Source: Halostagnicola larsenii XH-48
GTDB lineage: Archaea > Halobacteriota > Halobacteria > Halobacteriales > Natrialbaceae
Length of the DNA stretch: 64,000 nt
Direction: 5' to 3'
NCBI RefSeq assembly: GCF_000517625.1
Contig: NZ_CP007056.1
Coordinates: 434,001 to 498,000 of the forward strand
Positions 54,633-64,000 of this stretch are shown here, in pieces; the stretch's first letter is position 1, and every line of letters starts with the position of its first letter. Both the position numbers and the translations under genes were made by a program. Below the pieces are notes generated by a model, which ran no database searches, was not told the origin of the DNA, and was given only the letters and a program-made list of their open reading frames with translations.

Positions 54633-55865
54633 CTACTCGACGCTCTGTGCCCACCCTGCGAGCCAGCCGCGAATGTCGCTGTCGGGCACCTCGAGCGAGT
54701 GAGTATTGACCGGCAAGTCCGGATAGCCGCCGACATCGTCGGGCGCGCCGACCCAGTAGTCGTACGGCGAGTCGAGATAGTCGAGGCCATCGCGGTCGGC
54801 TATCTCCTGGACGATTCGCTGGTCGTGCGCTGTACGGTCGGCCGGTCGCGCGCCGGCGTTGGCGAGGTTGTGGTCTTCGACGCTGTTTGCTGCCATCTCG
54901 CTGAGGCCGCTCGGCCAGAGCGGCGGCGAACTTACAGACTCCGGTTCGGCGATCGGCTGGTCGTCTTCCATCGGCGGATCGTACGCGATGTTGTCGGCGT
55001 GGTACGCAGTCGGACTGCCCTCGAGGATGGCGTCGTCGTCGTCTGCGCAGATCGCCGCGTTGCCGACGAAGCTCGTGACCGCGGAGCTGTCGGCGTTGGC
55101 CGACTCATCGAAGAAGTACAGGAGGTTGTTGACGACTGCGGTCTCGGTATCGCTCTTGAGCCGGGGTGCGCGACCGCGGACCTTCGCCCAGACGTTCCCC
55201 GCGAGAGTGACGTTCGACGCGCCGTCGCCGATGAGCGACCCGTAGTTGTGGTCGGACTCGTCGCCGTAGGGATCGTACAACCCCTCGTAGATGAGGCAGT
55301 TCGAGACTGTCGTATCCTGCGTATCGTAGCCGACCGAGAGACATTCGTCGGTTCCCCACGATGCAGATACATGGTCGACGACGTTGTTCTGCGTGTCGTC
55401 GGCGGTGTTGAACGAGTCGTTGCTCTGGATCGAGCCGTCTGATCCGGGACCGATTCGCGAGCGAATGTGCTGGACGACGCAGTTGTCCGCGTCGATCTGG
55501 ACCTGTCCGTTGATGAACGTGATTCCCGGGGACGGTGCGGTCTGGCCCGCGACCCAGCAGTAGTCCTCGGAGATCGACAGGTCGTTCCCGCCGAGATCGA
55601 TGGTACCACTCGTCTCGAAGACGACCACGCGCGATCCGCTCGCGCTGAAGGCATCTTCGACGGCGCTCCGGGTCGGTTCAGTAATCGTGTGCACGTCGAC
55701 GTCGTCGTCGAGCCACGAGGTGTCAGCGAAACCAGCATCGAGACCGAACTGGGAACCACCACTAGATTGTGCTGCTGCAGAGCCGGAGAGGCCACTGAGC
55801 GCGCCCATACCGATTAGTGTCGATACTGCCGTTCCTTTCAGATAGGTTCGTCGTGTCTGCTTCAT
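54633..55865 (-). CDS. exported pectate lyase (PL1-type), single domain
   Basis: A 410-residue secreted lyase. A twin-arginine-type signal TRRTYLKGTAVSTLIG ends at SGSAAAQ. The catalytic beta-helix shows YCWVAGQTAPSPGITF, DHVSASWGTDECLSVGYD, IGDGASNVTLAGNVWAK and RAPRLKSDTETAVVNN. These match the C-terminal domain of the neighbouring 804-residue protein, and both end with HSLEVPDS..R.WL..WAQ. The start is at 55865; an upstream ATG would add a Cys-rich stub before the signal. TATA-like ATTATTTATGG lies about 35 bases upstream. Confidence 0.9.
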   Translation of the reverse strand: MKQTRRTYLKGTAVSTLIGMGALSGLSGSAAAQSSGGSQFGLDAGFADTSWLDDDVDVHTITEPTRSAVEDAFSASGSRVVVFETSGTIDLGGNDLSISEDYCWVAGQTAPSPGITFINGQVQIDADNCVVQHIRSRIGPGSDGSIQSNDSFNTADDTQNNVVDHVSASWGTDECLSVGYDTQDTTVSNCLIYEGLYDPYGDESDHNYGSLIGDGASNVTLAGNVWAKVRGRAPRLKSDTETAVVNNLLYFFDESANADSSAVTSFVGNAAICADDDDAILEGSPTAYHADNIAYDPPMEDDQPIAEPESVSSPPLWPSGLSEMAANSVEDHNLANAGARPADRTAHDQRIVQEIADRDGLDYLDSPYDYWVGAPDDVGGYPDLPVNTHSLEVPDSDIRGWLAGWAQSVE

Positions 55866-56913
55866 TGTACTGCAACTGTGACAAACACAACCAACCATAA
55901 ATAATCTCCGATGGTAATTAATTCTAATTTTGAAATGATGGCTACAAACCTAAACAATGTTGTAGTAGGATCCATACATAACGAGCACTGTAAGCCAACG
56001 ATTTGTATACATCATCGTATGGAGGCTATTATACATCTGTTCCCGTATCCCGAACATTACAGTAGTATGGTTGTGAATGGACCATGCAAGTAACTATGGA
56101 AATCATTTATGTAGATGAGGCGACGGTACGTCGAATATGAAAGAATTGACTGAGCCGTCGAGTCACCTGTCACTCCGAAGGTTAATCGGTTAAAAGAAGT
56201 TCAGAAAAAGTCACGTTTTCCAGTGAAGAAGAACGATCTCGAATGCCGCTCTGGCGGCAGAGAAAACTCCTTAGGTCCAATTATTATCAATCGGTGAGAG
56301 GAATGAAGCTACCAAATATTCAGTTGTTCCCAAAAGATGAACAATTTGATCGTATCGCGAACCACGAATACGGGTCTACGAAGCAAATACGAGACCGAAG
56401 CTAACAACCGATATACCAGTGTATACCTCTTCGAGATGGACAGTCACGTTCGAAAAGGGACTGGCGTTAGCCATTGCCAATTTGTCTCGAGGAAGCTATT
56501 TTCCGCCGATCTCATCGACCACATGTACTCTATGTGAGCCACTGTGTTCGCCCGGCGACTCGAGTTTATCCCTCACAATACAACGCTCTGGGAAATCCGT
56601 AAATCGAGAAGCGGGTCTAAGATTTCCTGGCACATAAGTAAACGAGTTCTGCACTAAACCGGTGTCAAAACCGATTAAACCAACGGTCACGTCAAATTCG
56701 CGGTAGTGAATTGATCCACGCTAGGTGCTATCTTATTTCGTGTTGTGAGATAAAGATATCCGTTCGTACCCTTGGTCACGACTCAAAGACACGCGTAAAA
56801 TGGAGAAATAAAGGAGCGATTGGATATCACTTTCGCGAGTTCGATCTTGCCGGTACTTCTATCACAACGATGTCTCACCTATTCGCCTACCAAGTTAGGC
56901 ATCGTTGATCCGA
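55866..56913. other. AT-rich gap between lyase and oligomer-transport genes
   Basis: About 1.05 kb. Several short frames exist (for example 56337-56537) but none shows a domain or acidic composition. It contains the lyase promoter on its left side. No structured RNA or insertion-sequence end was recognised. Confidence 0.5.
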
Positions 56914-58728
56914 TCAGTTCTTGTACCGTAGCGTTCCCTCTTCCATCTTCAGTGAAATGTACATCGCATCGTCGACACCGTTCACGATAGGGTCCGGGAC
57001 GTTATCAAACTCGAAGTTCGCCGTGTTAAGCGCACCAGCATCCGGTTCGTACAACGCTTCGTACTCTGGCAGTGTCTGGTTCCACCACCACGTCAACTCC
57101 TTGTGGTACTCATCGTCGTCGGTGGTCATCCACTGGTCGATGTGGTCGGCAATGTTGATCGTTTTTGTCCCGCTGGATCCGTCAGGGTCCCCGACTGGCA
57201 TCGGGATCTCGGCCTCAGGCTCGTAGTTCGTGAGCGTCTGGATCCAGTCGACGACGAGTCCGGGCGACCACATGGCGAAGACGCCGTTGGCTGAAGAGCC
57301 GTCGGGAATAATATCGTATTCGCCACTCTGTCGACGTGCATCGAGCGTCGCAGCGTCAACGTTTTCGGAATCAACCGCGATCCCGAAGTCCTTCAGGTTC
57401 TCAATAAGTACCTGAAGATGCTCGTGTTCCGCCGGATTCAGAATATTGATCTCGAAACGATCTCCGTCAGGGGTAAGCCACTCACCGCTATCCTGTTCGT
57501 AGCCTTCCTGCCGGAGGAGTTCCGACGCACGCTCAGTGTCGTTCTGGCCGTACCGGGGGAAGTCCTCGATCCAGTCAGTCGAAGGGTGGCTTCCCTCTTC
57601 GATCGTTGGACCGGGAATCCGACACGGCGGGCCATCGAACAGTTTCTTGACGCCCTTAAGGATGCCCTTGGTCTGTTGTTTATCGTAGACGTGGCTCACT
57701 GCCTTTCTGACGTTGGCGCTCTCAACAGCGGAATCGTATCCCTCGACACCAGTGCCGTTGTTGAAGCAAAACAGGGAGTTCGTCGTCCGACCCTCTCTGT
57801 ACAGCGAGTGGGTGTCAGGAAGCTGATTACGTTGATTTTCCGGGATTGGGTAGCCACCGGGAACGGCGTTCACAATACCGTTGACGTAGGGCTGAACGCG
57901 CTCGCCGGGTTCTCCGGGAACCCAAAGTTCGAACTCGTCGAAGTTTATGTCGTCGGCCCGGGGGTGGTCCTCATACTTTTCCATGAGAACGGTATCGTCG
58001 CCAACTTCGGTGACTTGGAAGGGACCCTGTCCAATCCCCTCTTCAATGTTGGGGTAACTCGTTGTCGTCACGTCCTCAATGACGCTCTGGAGTTCGTCAC
58101 CCTCCGAATTCAGTAATTGCTCGTGCCACTCGCTCCACTGGTCATCGTCGTGTTTGGTGAAAATCCCCCGACCGATATCACCGTGATAGTAGCCGATCGT
58201 ATTCTGCACGGCAAAGATTTCGGAGAGCTCCGAATTCAGGTGGATCCGGAGGAAATGATCGTCGACGACTTCGATTTCCTCCATCGGCGTCGGATTGTCT
58301 CCCCCGTCAGCCGTCGAAATCGCAATTTCCATCTCCCACTGCATCGCCCAGTCCTGTGCAACGAGCGGATCACCGTTATGCCAGGTCCACTCATCGCTTA
58401 TCTCGGTCTCAAGGGTCGTGGAATCGGTCATCTCCCAGCTATTTGCAATTATCGGGAACGCCTCGTTCGTCGCCGGAGAGTGGATCGCGAGCCGATCGAA
58501 AACGTTCGCACCCGGGTGCCACGCACCCGTTTGTGAGAGGTTCCACGGGTTAAAGTGACGCTGTGACGGCGGGTCACCTATTGGGTCGAAGTAAGTGAAC
58601 CGCGATTCGTTACCTTGACTTTGGCCACCAATGCACCCTGCAATCGCAGCGATCCCACCGACAGCGCCGCCTTTGAGAATGTCTCGTCTGGAGCGACCAC
58701 CGCTATGCCTGTTGCTAGAATTTGGCAT
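56914..58728 (-). CDS. Dpp/Opp-type ABC transporter substrate-binding protein
   Basis: A roughly 604-residue family 5 solute-binding protein. The N-terminus has a twin-arginine signal (SRRDILKGGAVGG) followed by a lipobox-like IAGC. The mature part shows the family pattern of WNLSQTGAWHPG, LETEISDEWTWHNGDPLVAQDW and NDTERASELLRQEGY. The family carries peptides but also oligosaccharides. ATG at 58728 is chosen over 58752 because an AT-rich TATA-like run (58751-58764) sits about 29 bases upstream. It is the last gene of the transporter cluster and likely has its own promoter. Confidence 0.9.
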   Translation of the reverse strand: MPNSSNRHSGGRSRRDILKGGAVGGIAAIAGCIGGQSQGNESRFTYFDPIGDPPSQRHFNPWNLSQTGAWHPGANVFDRLAIHSPATNEAFPIIANSWEMTDSTTLETEISDEWTWHNGDPLVAQDWAMQWEMEIAISTADGGDNPTPMEEIEVVDDHFLRIHLNSELSEIFAVQNTIGYYHGDIGRGIFTKHDDDQWSEWHEQLLNSEGDELQSVIEDVTTTSYPNIEEGIGQGPFQVTEVGDDTVLMEKYEDHPRADDINFDEFELWVPGEPGERVQPYVNGIVNAVPGGYPIPENQRNQLPDTHSLYREGRTTNSLFCFNNGTGVEGYDSAVESANVRKAVSHVYDKQQTKGILKGVKKLFDGPPCRIPGPTIEEGSHPSTDWIEDFPRYGQNDTERASELLRQEGYEQDSGEWLTPDGDRFEINILNPAEHEHLQVLIENLKDFGIAVDSENVDAATLDARRQSGEYDIIPDGSSANGVFAMWSPGLVVDWIQTLTNYEPEAEIPMPVGDPDGSSGTKTINIADHIDQWMTTDDDEYHKELTWWWNQTLPEYEALYEPDAGALNTANFEFDNVPDPIVNGVDDAMYISLKMEEGTLRYKN

Positions 58729-58750
58729 ACCTCTATTTGATAATGAGGGC

Positions 58751-58764
58751 ATAAATAATTAACT
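58751..58764 (-). promoter_or_regulatory. TATA-like run deciding the binding-protein start
   Basis: Minus-strand AGTTAATTATTTAT centred about 29 bases from the ATG at 58728. It overlaps the alternative upstream ATG at 58752, which makes the downstream start more likely. Confidence 0.5.
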
Positions 58765-58898
58765 ATGAGTTTTAGCGCGCGACAAGGAAAGAGAACTGAG
58801 AGAAGGGTGATCAATGACGGAGTGAGTAGTAGTCTCGGGTGCTTAGTGACAGATCGACAGGCCAAAAGACACCCATCGAACAGTCTCCAGCAGCTCAA

Positions 58899-61073
58899 TT
58901 ATTCGTTCTCGTCGGTGATCGGTTCGCTATCCCAGTATTCGTGATCGTCGAGTGCTCGAAAGCACGTCACCTCGTGTAGATCGTCTTCCGACGCATCATA
59001 GACACCCGGACGGTCAGTCCGACAGACCTCTCGAGCTTCCGGACATCGCGTGTGGTAGCGACAGCCACTTGGCGGGTTCGTGGGATCGGGAATATCGATC
59101 TCGCGAATGGGCGCTTCCGCAGCTTTCTCCTCATTGGCTTCGAGCTCCGGGGTCGCCCACCGGAGTGCCTTCGTATACGGGTGCTGCGGATTGTGGATTA
59201 TCTGTTCCGGTGGACCGATCTCGACGAGTTCGCCGAGATAGACGACGCCGATTCGACCGCCGGTCTTTTCCGTAATGTAGCGGGCATTCGAGAGGTCGTG
59301 GGACACGAACAGGTACGACGTGTCGAAGGTGTTCTGGAGTTGGATCATGAGATCCATCATTTCGACCCGTAGTGACACATCAAGCGCACTCACTGGTTCG
59401 TCCGCGAGGATAACCTCGGGATTCATCAGCATTGCACGAATCAACGCGACGCGCTGTTGCTCACCACCGCTTAGCTGATGTGGATACCGCTCGATATAAT
59501 CCTCCGGCGGCGTCATCCCGACATGTTCAAGCAGGCTCAAGATTCGTTGTTTTCGGTCGTTTCCGTCAAGTTCACTGTTCCAACGCTTGAGCGGTTCTTC
59601 CAACGACTGACGGATCCGACGGTTCGGGTTCAGCGCACTACCAGGGTCTTGGTGAACAATCTGAAGCGACCGACGAATCTCCTCCCAAGAGGTGTCGTCA
59701 CTCCCATTTGCCTTCACATCCCAGATATCGTGGCCTCGGTACCGAACGGTACCGCCGGTCGGCTCCTGAAGCCCGACAGCAGTCTTGCCGAGCGTTGTTT
59801 TTCCACAGCCGGACTCACCGACAAGTACGATTACATCGTTTTCATAGATGTCGAACGAGATTCCATCAACCGCCCTGACGAGTTCAGGATCGGAGAAGAA
59901 GTTGAAAAAGCCACCCTCCTCTCCGAAATGAACCTCGACATCTTCCATCGATATGACCGGCTCACTGGTCCGTTCTGTTGTCGACTGCTGAGACACGCCC
60001 GAGTCCGCTATTCCGGCCTTGTCACTGACAATCTCAGTCTCCATTGAGATATTGTCGACTGCATCCTCCCAGTAGTGACAGTGAACGTGATGGTCGCTAT
60101 TGACCGAGTACGGACCTGGCGCTTCCAACTCGCATTTCTTATCACCAACCGGACAGCGGGTATGGAACGAACACCCTGAAGGGACGTTCACTGGATCAGG
60201 TGCACTTCCCTCAACCGGCCGCATCGATTCGACCGGTGACTCCAAATTCGGAGTCGATTTGAGGAGGAGTCGGGTGTAGGGATGGGACGGTTCCTCGAGA
60301 ATTTCGTCGGTTGGCCCGAGTTCCACGAACTCGAAGGCATACAATACGCCGACCCTATCAGCAATGTCCGCGACCAGCGGCAAGTCATGTGTGATGAAGA
60401 CAATCGTCAGGTCATACTGCTCCTTGATGTCGCGAAGCAGCCCAATGATCGACCGCTGCATCAACAGATCGAGCGCAGCAGTCGGCTCATCCATAACCAG
60501 CACCTCTGGCTTGAGGACGAGACTAAGCGCAATCAAGGCGCGCTGTTTCATTCCACCGGAGAGTTCATGGGGGTACGATTCGAGTACCCGTTCGGGGTCG
60601 AGGTAGAGATCTTCAAGGATGTCCTTAGTCCGTTGCATTCCCTCATCAACAGCGTAGTCGTGTGCACTCAATGTCTCGACGAAGTGGGTTCGGATCTTTC
60701 GAACGGGGTTGAACGAGCTCATCGCCCCCTGGAATACCATAGAGATTTGCTCCCAACGGAATTCCTGTAGCTCATCCTTCTCGAGGTCGAGTATGTTGAC
60801 CGAGCCGCCGTCATCAGGATAGTAGGTGAGATCTCCTGTGAGTAATCCCGGATCAACGACTGCGTCTAGCAGCGCGGACGCGAGCATCGACTTCCCGCTG
60901 CCACTCTCACCTACGATGCCGAGCACCTCGTTGCGCTCGATATCGATGTCGACATCATCGAGGACACGCGATTGACCGCGGTCCATGTCGAATGTGACGG
61001 ACGCGTTCCGTATTTCCAGTATCGATTCCTCCGCCGCAAGACCGCTTTCGTAATTGGATTCTGAGACAGTCAT
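58899..61073 (-). CDS. fused double ATPase of Dpp/Opp-type ABC transporter
   Basis: A 724-residue fusion of DppD-like and DppF-like ATPases. First half: Walker A GESGSGKSML (55-64), signature LSGGMKQRALIAL, Walker B VLVMDEPTAALD, and the oligopeptide-type Cys-containing tail FHTRCPVGDKKCELEAPG. Second half: Walker A GESGCGKTTL, signature LSGGEQQRVALIRA, Walker B VILADEPVSALD, and a matching tail YHTRCPEAREVCRTDRPG. GsiA and YejF are known fusions of this kind. It starts 3 bases after the upstream permease stop, so the pair is tightly coupled. Confidence 0.94.
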   Translation of the reverse strand: MTVSESNYESGLAAEESILEIRNASVTFDMDRGQSRVLDDVDIDIERNEVLGIVGESGSGKSMLASALLDAVVDPGLLTGDLTYYPDDGGSVNILDLEKDELQEFRWEQISMVFQGAMSSFNPVRKIRTHFVETLSAHDYAVDEGMQRTKDILEDLYLDPERVLESYPHELSGGMKQRALIALSLVLKPEVLVMDEPTAALDLLMQRSIIGLLRDIKEQYDLTIVFITHDLPLVADIADRVGVLYAFEFVELGPTDEILEEPSHPYTRLLLKSTPNLESPVESMRPVEGSAPDPVNVPSGCSFHTRCPVGDKKCELEAPGPYSVNSDHHVHCHYWEDAVDNISMETEIVSDKAGIADSGVSQQSTTERTSEPVISMEDVEVHFGEEGGFFNFFSDPELVRAVDGISFDIYENDVIVLVGESGCGKTTLGKTAVGLQEPTGGTVRYRGHDIWDVKANGSDDTSWEEIRRSLQIVHQDPGSALNPNRRIRQSLEEPLKRWNSELDGNDRKQRILSLLEHVGMTPPEDYIERYPHQLSGGEQQRVALIRAMLMNPEVILADEPVSALDVSLRVEMMDLMIQLQNTFDTSYLFVSHDLSNARYITEKTGGRIGVVYLGELVEIGPPEQIIHNPQHPYTKALRWATPELEANEEKAAEAPIREIDIPDPTNPPSGCRYHTRCPEAREVCRTDRPGVYDASEDDLHEVTCFRALDDHEYWDSEPITDENE

Positions 61074-61076
61074 GGA

Positions 61077-62183
61077 TTATACACCAGCCACATTGGTGTT
61101 CATTTCGTCTTCGTTCTCTGGACCGGAGTTGTCGTCCTCCGCCGTCGTTCGCTCGTGTCGGGCGCGGACACGCGGATTGAAAACCCGGTCGAGCGACTGG
61201 CCGAGCAGGATTAGGCCAATTGAGATGCCAACGATTGTTAGCATCGGAATGATGAACCAGTGGAGCGCGCCGGTAGTATAATGGGCACCCTCTCCGTAGG
61301 CCTCGTTCAACATTATTCCCCAGTTTAGGCTAGATGAGGAAAACGGTAGAATTGCCAGGAAGTACAACGCAACCGCCGAGAAGATTATTCGGCGGGCAGC
61401 GTTCGTAAAGTTGATCACAATATAGGGCATCAGGTGCGGGATAATCTCCTTAAACACGATCCGATGAGTTGAAATGCCCATTCCCCGGGCCGCTTCGACG
61501 AACGACTCATGGCGGATGGTAAGGACCTGTGATCGGACCGCACGCGAAAGACCGCCCCATGCGCCGACACTCAAGAGGAGGCCAACCATGTACGGGTTAC
61601 CACCAATCGGTAGCAACGCAGCCAAGATCATCACGAGTGGGAACCCGGGTAAGTTGATGAACACATCAGTAATCGAACTCAGTACCGTATCGGTCAGGCC
61701 CCCTTTGTAGCCAGCGAGTCCACCGACGATTGTCCCGATTCCGACGGTAAACAACGCACCTGACCCCATCATCTTGAGCATAGTTGTGGTGGAGTACACC
61801 GTCTGCGACAGCATATCGCGGCCCATATTATCGGTTCCGAGGGGGTATTCCCAGCTTTCGAATGGCTGGACGAGTGCTGGTCCCTCCGTTGCCTGCGTTG
61901 GTTCGATCAACAACGGACCAACGTACCCCATCAAGAGATAAAACAGGATGAGTGTGAACCCAATTCTCGCCCGCCAGTCGCTTTTGATGATTGCAAACGG
62001 TGCGTGCACGTACGCATCGTAGAGTTTGCGGTACCGGTCGCGACGAGATTCCTCGTACTCCGAAGTGATTTCGAACGGCGAGCTAACGTTCCCGCCGTCG
62101 GCCCTCACATCTCGTTCGGTTTCGTCCCAATCGAACGGCTCAGAGCGGTCAGTCGTCGAATCGGAGTTCGGTTCGTTCGTCAT
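61077..62183 (-). CDS. ABC transporter permease (DppC type)
   Basis: A 368-residue permease. The N-terminal acidic cytoplasmic stretch (about 75 residues) is longer than usual. Six membrane segments follow, with the family EAA-like loop SFVEAARGMGISTHRIVFKEIIPHLMPY and the GTDNMGRDMLSQ segment typical of DppC/OppC. It pairs with the DppB-type permease upstream and the fused ATPase downstream. Confidence 0.92.
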   Translation of the reverse strand: MTNEPNSDSTTDRSEPFDWDETERDVRADGGNVSSPFEITSEYEESRRDRYRKLYDAYVHAPFAIIKSDWRARIGFTLILFYLLMGYVGPLLIEPTQATEGPALVQPFESWEYPLGTDNMGRDMLSQTVYSTTTMLKMMGSGALFTVGIGTIVGGLAGYKGGLTDTVLSSITDVFINLPGFPLVMILAALLPIGGNPYMVGLLLSVGAWGGLSRAVRSQVLTIRHESFVEAARGMGISTHRIVFKEIIPHLMPYIVINFTNAARRIIFSAVALYFLAILPFSSSSLNWGIMLNEAYGEGAHYTTGALHWFIIPMLTIVGISIGLILLGQSLDRVFNPRVRARHERTTAEDDNSGPENEDEMNTNVAGV

Positions 62184-62324
62184 CAGTTCACCTCTCTTTT
62201 ACCCGTATTCGGGTTGGTTAACTGTAACTGTTGCATGGTTTGGTTCGATGGTATACTGGATAGATTCGTCGTAGCAAAGCGTGCCGACGACGGCCATCGT
62301 CTCGACATCTCGGTCGTCAATTGG

Positions 62325-63329
62325 TTAGTACGCTTCATTTTCCTTTCCTCCTACTCGTGGATCAACGAACGAGTACGTTAAGTCAGCTATCAGCAAGGCG
62401 AGGACAACTGCGACCGTCAAGACAGTGAACATCCCCATCATCAACGGATAGTCGCGTTGATACGTAGCCGATAGCATGTACCATCCCAAGCCTCGGTAGG
62501 AGAATATTTGCTCGAGAACCACGGAGCCACCAAACATCTCCCCCAGACTGATCAAGAACGCCGTATACATCGGAAGGATGGCGTTTCGTGCGACGTACTG
62601 AGTCGAGATTGTGATATCAGAGAGTCCACGAAGCCGCGCCACACGGAGGTAGTCCTCACCGAGGACGCGGATACTGTTTCCGCGCATCCCTAATGAGGCG
62701 AACCCAGAAGCAACCAGCATAGACATCACCGGCAACGCAGCATGTCGTATGATGCCACTGATATACGGCCAATTGAATCCGACTGGAATGCCTGTCGGCT
62801 GGCGACCACTCGTCGGGAAGATACCCCATCGGTACGACAGGAACATCAATAGCAGGAGTGCCATCACATAATACGGAATAGACCCCATCAGGACCGCCCA
62901 CGATGTGAGACCAAGATCCAATTTTCCACCCTCCCAGTAGGCCATCAAGGCACCGACGACGATCCCGAGGAAGAAACTGATGAATAGTGACCAACTCATC
63001 ACAAAGAGCGTCCACGGGAGTGCTCTTGCGATGATGTCGACGACCGGTTCCGTGTAGTACATTGACGTTCCAAGGTTTCCTTGGACCATATTAGCCATAT
63101 AGTCTACGTACGCGTACGGAATCGGTTTGTCCGGATCGACACTCAATCGAAGTTCGACGAGTCGTCTAGCTCGAGCCGGATTAACGCCTTGTCGGATCAA
63201 CTGTGAGACCATCGCTCCCATCGGATTCCCCGGTAATAGTCGAACGAGAGCGAAAGTCAGTGTGAGAACTGCCCATAACGTGAACACTGTTTGCCCTGTA
63301 CGACGTATTCGCCAGCTTATATTCACCAT
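62325..63329 (-). CDS. ABC transporter permease (DppB type)
   Basis: A 334-residue permease with six membrane segments. LTFALVRLLPGNP is the DppB/OppB N-terminal signature. The cytoplasmic loop DYLRVARLRGLSDITISTQYVARNAILP matches the EAA region. The ATG at 63329 (MVNISWRIRR) is preferred over a GTG at 63344. A gap of 141 bases separates it from the DppC-type gene. Confidence 0.92.
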   Translation of the reverse strand: MVNISWRIRRTGQTVFTLWAVLTLTFALVRLLPGNPMGAMVSQLIRQGVNPARARRLVELRLSVDPDKPIPYAYVDYMANMVQGNLGTSMYYTEPVVDIIARALPWTLFVMSWSLFISFFLGIVVGALMAYWEGGKLDLGLTSWAVLMGSIPYYVMALLLLMFLSYRWGIFPTSGRQPTGIPVGFNWPYISGIIRHAALPVMSMLVASGFASLGMRGNSIRVLGEDYLRVARLRGLSDITISTQYVARNAILPMYTAFLISLGEMFGGSVVLEQIFSYRGLGWYMLSATYQRDYPLMMGMFTVLTVAVVLALLIADLTYSFVDPRVGGKENEAY

Positions 63330-63488
63330 GATACCGTTGTGCACACAGTTGGAGATAGGCCCTAATTAATGTATCCCATTTCAACTCGGTTCCTTCTGCG
63401 GGATTCTATTCTTATATGCAAAGCTAATGGGCGGCTTGAACCGCTGCATACAGAGCAAGGAACCAGGGAAGCATCCGAGCGACTGGGT

Positions 63489-63686
63489 TCACTCAAACGG
63501 ATCCCAACCCGTATAGAGGACTGCCACACTCATCACGAGAGTGAGCACCGTCGGAACAAGAGTCAGCGACGCCACAACGAACGGACCCGAACCGGGTTCA
63601 ATATAGAGAAACGAGAACCCAAGCAACAATAAAAAAAGCACGTCAATTCCAAGAATGACCCTCGAGGCAGATTGTAACATTCCCAT
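63489..63686 (-). CDS. small two-helix membrane protein upstream of the transporter
   Basis: A 65-residue protein with two predicted membrane helices (VILGIDVLFLLLLGFSFLYI and a second from FVVASLTLVPTVLTLVMSVAVLYTG). No family was recognised. It lies 159 bases upstream of the DppB-type gene on the same strand and might be the first gene of that cluster. ATG at 63686 or 63680 is possible. Confidence 0.6.
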   Translation of the reverse strand: MGMLQSASRVILGIDVLFLLLLGFSFLYIEPGSGPFVVASLTLVPTVLTLVMSVAVLYTGWDPFE

Positions 63687-64000
63687 AGTAGCAGGTTTGG
63701 CCCCAATATAATAAGCGTTTATCTGTCAGGGGTAGTCCGAAGGCCCAGTATCAGTACCGATCACGATATACACAAACGGGTAAGTGTGTATCGCTGAATC
63801 ACCGCGAGACTAGTAGCTGACCATCTCACAAGGGGTGTACTGGCGTATCGCCGGCCGAAAATCCGGTGCTCGTTACTAACCGTGCAGTTGGAGCCATTTT
63901 CAAGCTGCAAAAGAGCCAGATCGATATCGTTCATCAGCCGTACATCTGGCGCCGATCCGTTGCGTCTCAGACGAACTCGTGATTTACCTAACGCCGCCAC
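63687..64000. other. right window edge without a supported gene
   Basis: About 310 bases. A 79-codon frame on the minus strand (63761-64000) runs to the edge, but its composition is basic and no domain is seen. I do not call it a gene. Confidence 0.4.

Noticed and set aside
63761-64000. Minus-strand frame running to the right edge
   Set aside because: Basic composition, no domain, and too short to judge.
1-64000. CRISPR array, rRNA, tRNA or insertion sequence
   Set aside because: No regularly spaced repeats, rRNA-like blocks, foldable tRNAs or transposase motifs were seen on reading either strand.

Overview
The window is haloarchaeal. It is GC-rich, CTCGAG is strikingly over-represented, the proteins are acidic, secreted proteins carry twin-arginine signals, and many start codons lie 24-30 bases downstream of an AT-rich TATA-like box (leaderless style). 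A member of the Natrialbales (Natrinema/Haloterrigena-like) is my best guess; that is inference, not a database result. I see no rRNA, tRNA, CRISPR array or intact insertion sequence.

Layout. 0-9 kb: a UspA protein, a YjiH-like membrane protein, a cupin, a large FAD/Fe-S lactate- or glycolate-type dehydrogenase and a soluble PAS chemotaxis transducer. 9-21.5 kb: an acid/aromatic catabolism block with a metallo-beta-lactamase-fold hydrolase, an AMP-forming acyl-CoA ligase, an IclR regulator, a two-subunit ADP-forming acyl-CoA synthetase, gentisate 1,2-dioxygenase, a 60-residue zinc-ribbon protein, a fumarylacetoacetate-hydrolase-family enzyme, an aldehyde dehydrogenase and an orphan ADP-forming synthetase alpha subunit. 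22-38.5 kb: a sugar-acid block with a PfkB (KDG-type) kinase, Gfo/Idh/MocA dehydrogenases, a xylose-isomerase-like TIM barrel, KDPG aldolase, a TrmB regulator, a complete CUT1-type sugar ABC transporter with a small membrane protein and a tiny basic ORF, a ThuA-like protein, an SDR and a second UspA. 38.8-43.2 kb: a MATE exporter and a three-gene UxaA-family (altronate/galactarate dehydratase-like) operon. 44.4-56 kb: a pectin block with another Gfo/Idh/MocA, a cytoplasmic GH28 polygalacturonase, a second ThuA, an IclR regulator, a KdgD/DapA-family enzyme, a DgoD-like galactonate dehydratase and two exported PL1-type pectate lyases. 56.9-63.7 kb: a Dpp/Opp-type ABC transporter with a fused double ATPase.

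How they may work together (inference): exported lyases cut pectate outside the cell; one of the ABC transporters imports the oligomers; cytoplasmic GH28 releases galacturonate; dehydrogenases and dehydratases (the UxaA operon, the DgoD-like enzyme) make 2-keto-3-deoxy sugar acids; the PfkB kinase with KDPG aldolase, or the KdgD-like enzyme, feed central metabolism. TrmB and the pectin-side IclR are the likely local regulators.

The most unusual feature is the UxaA operon at 40.4-43.2 kb. Two full-length large-subunit paralogues flank a SAF-domain subunit, and they have lost opposite halves of the conserved family motifs. This suggests an obligate three-component dehydratase with complementary large subunits.
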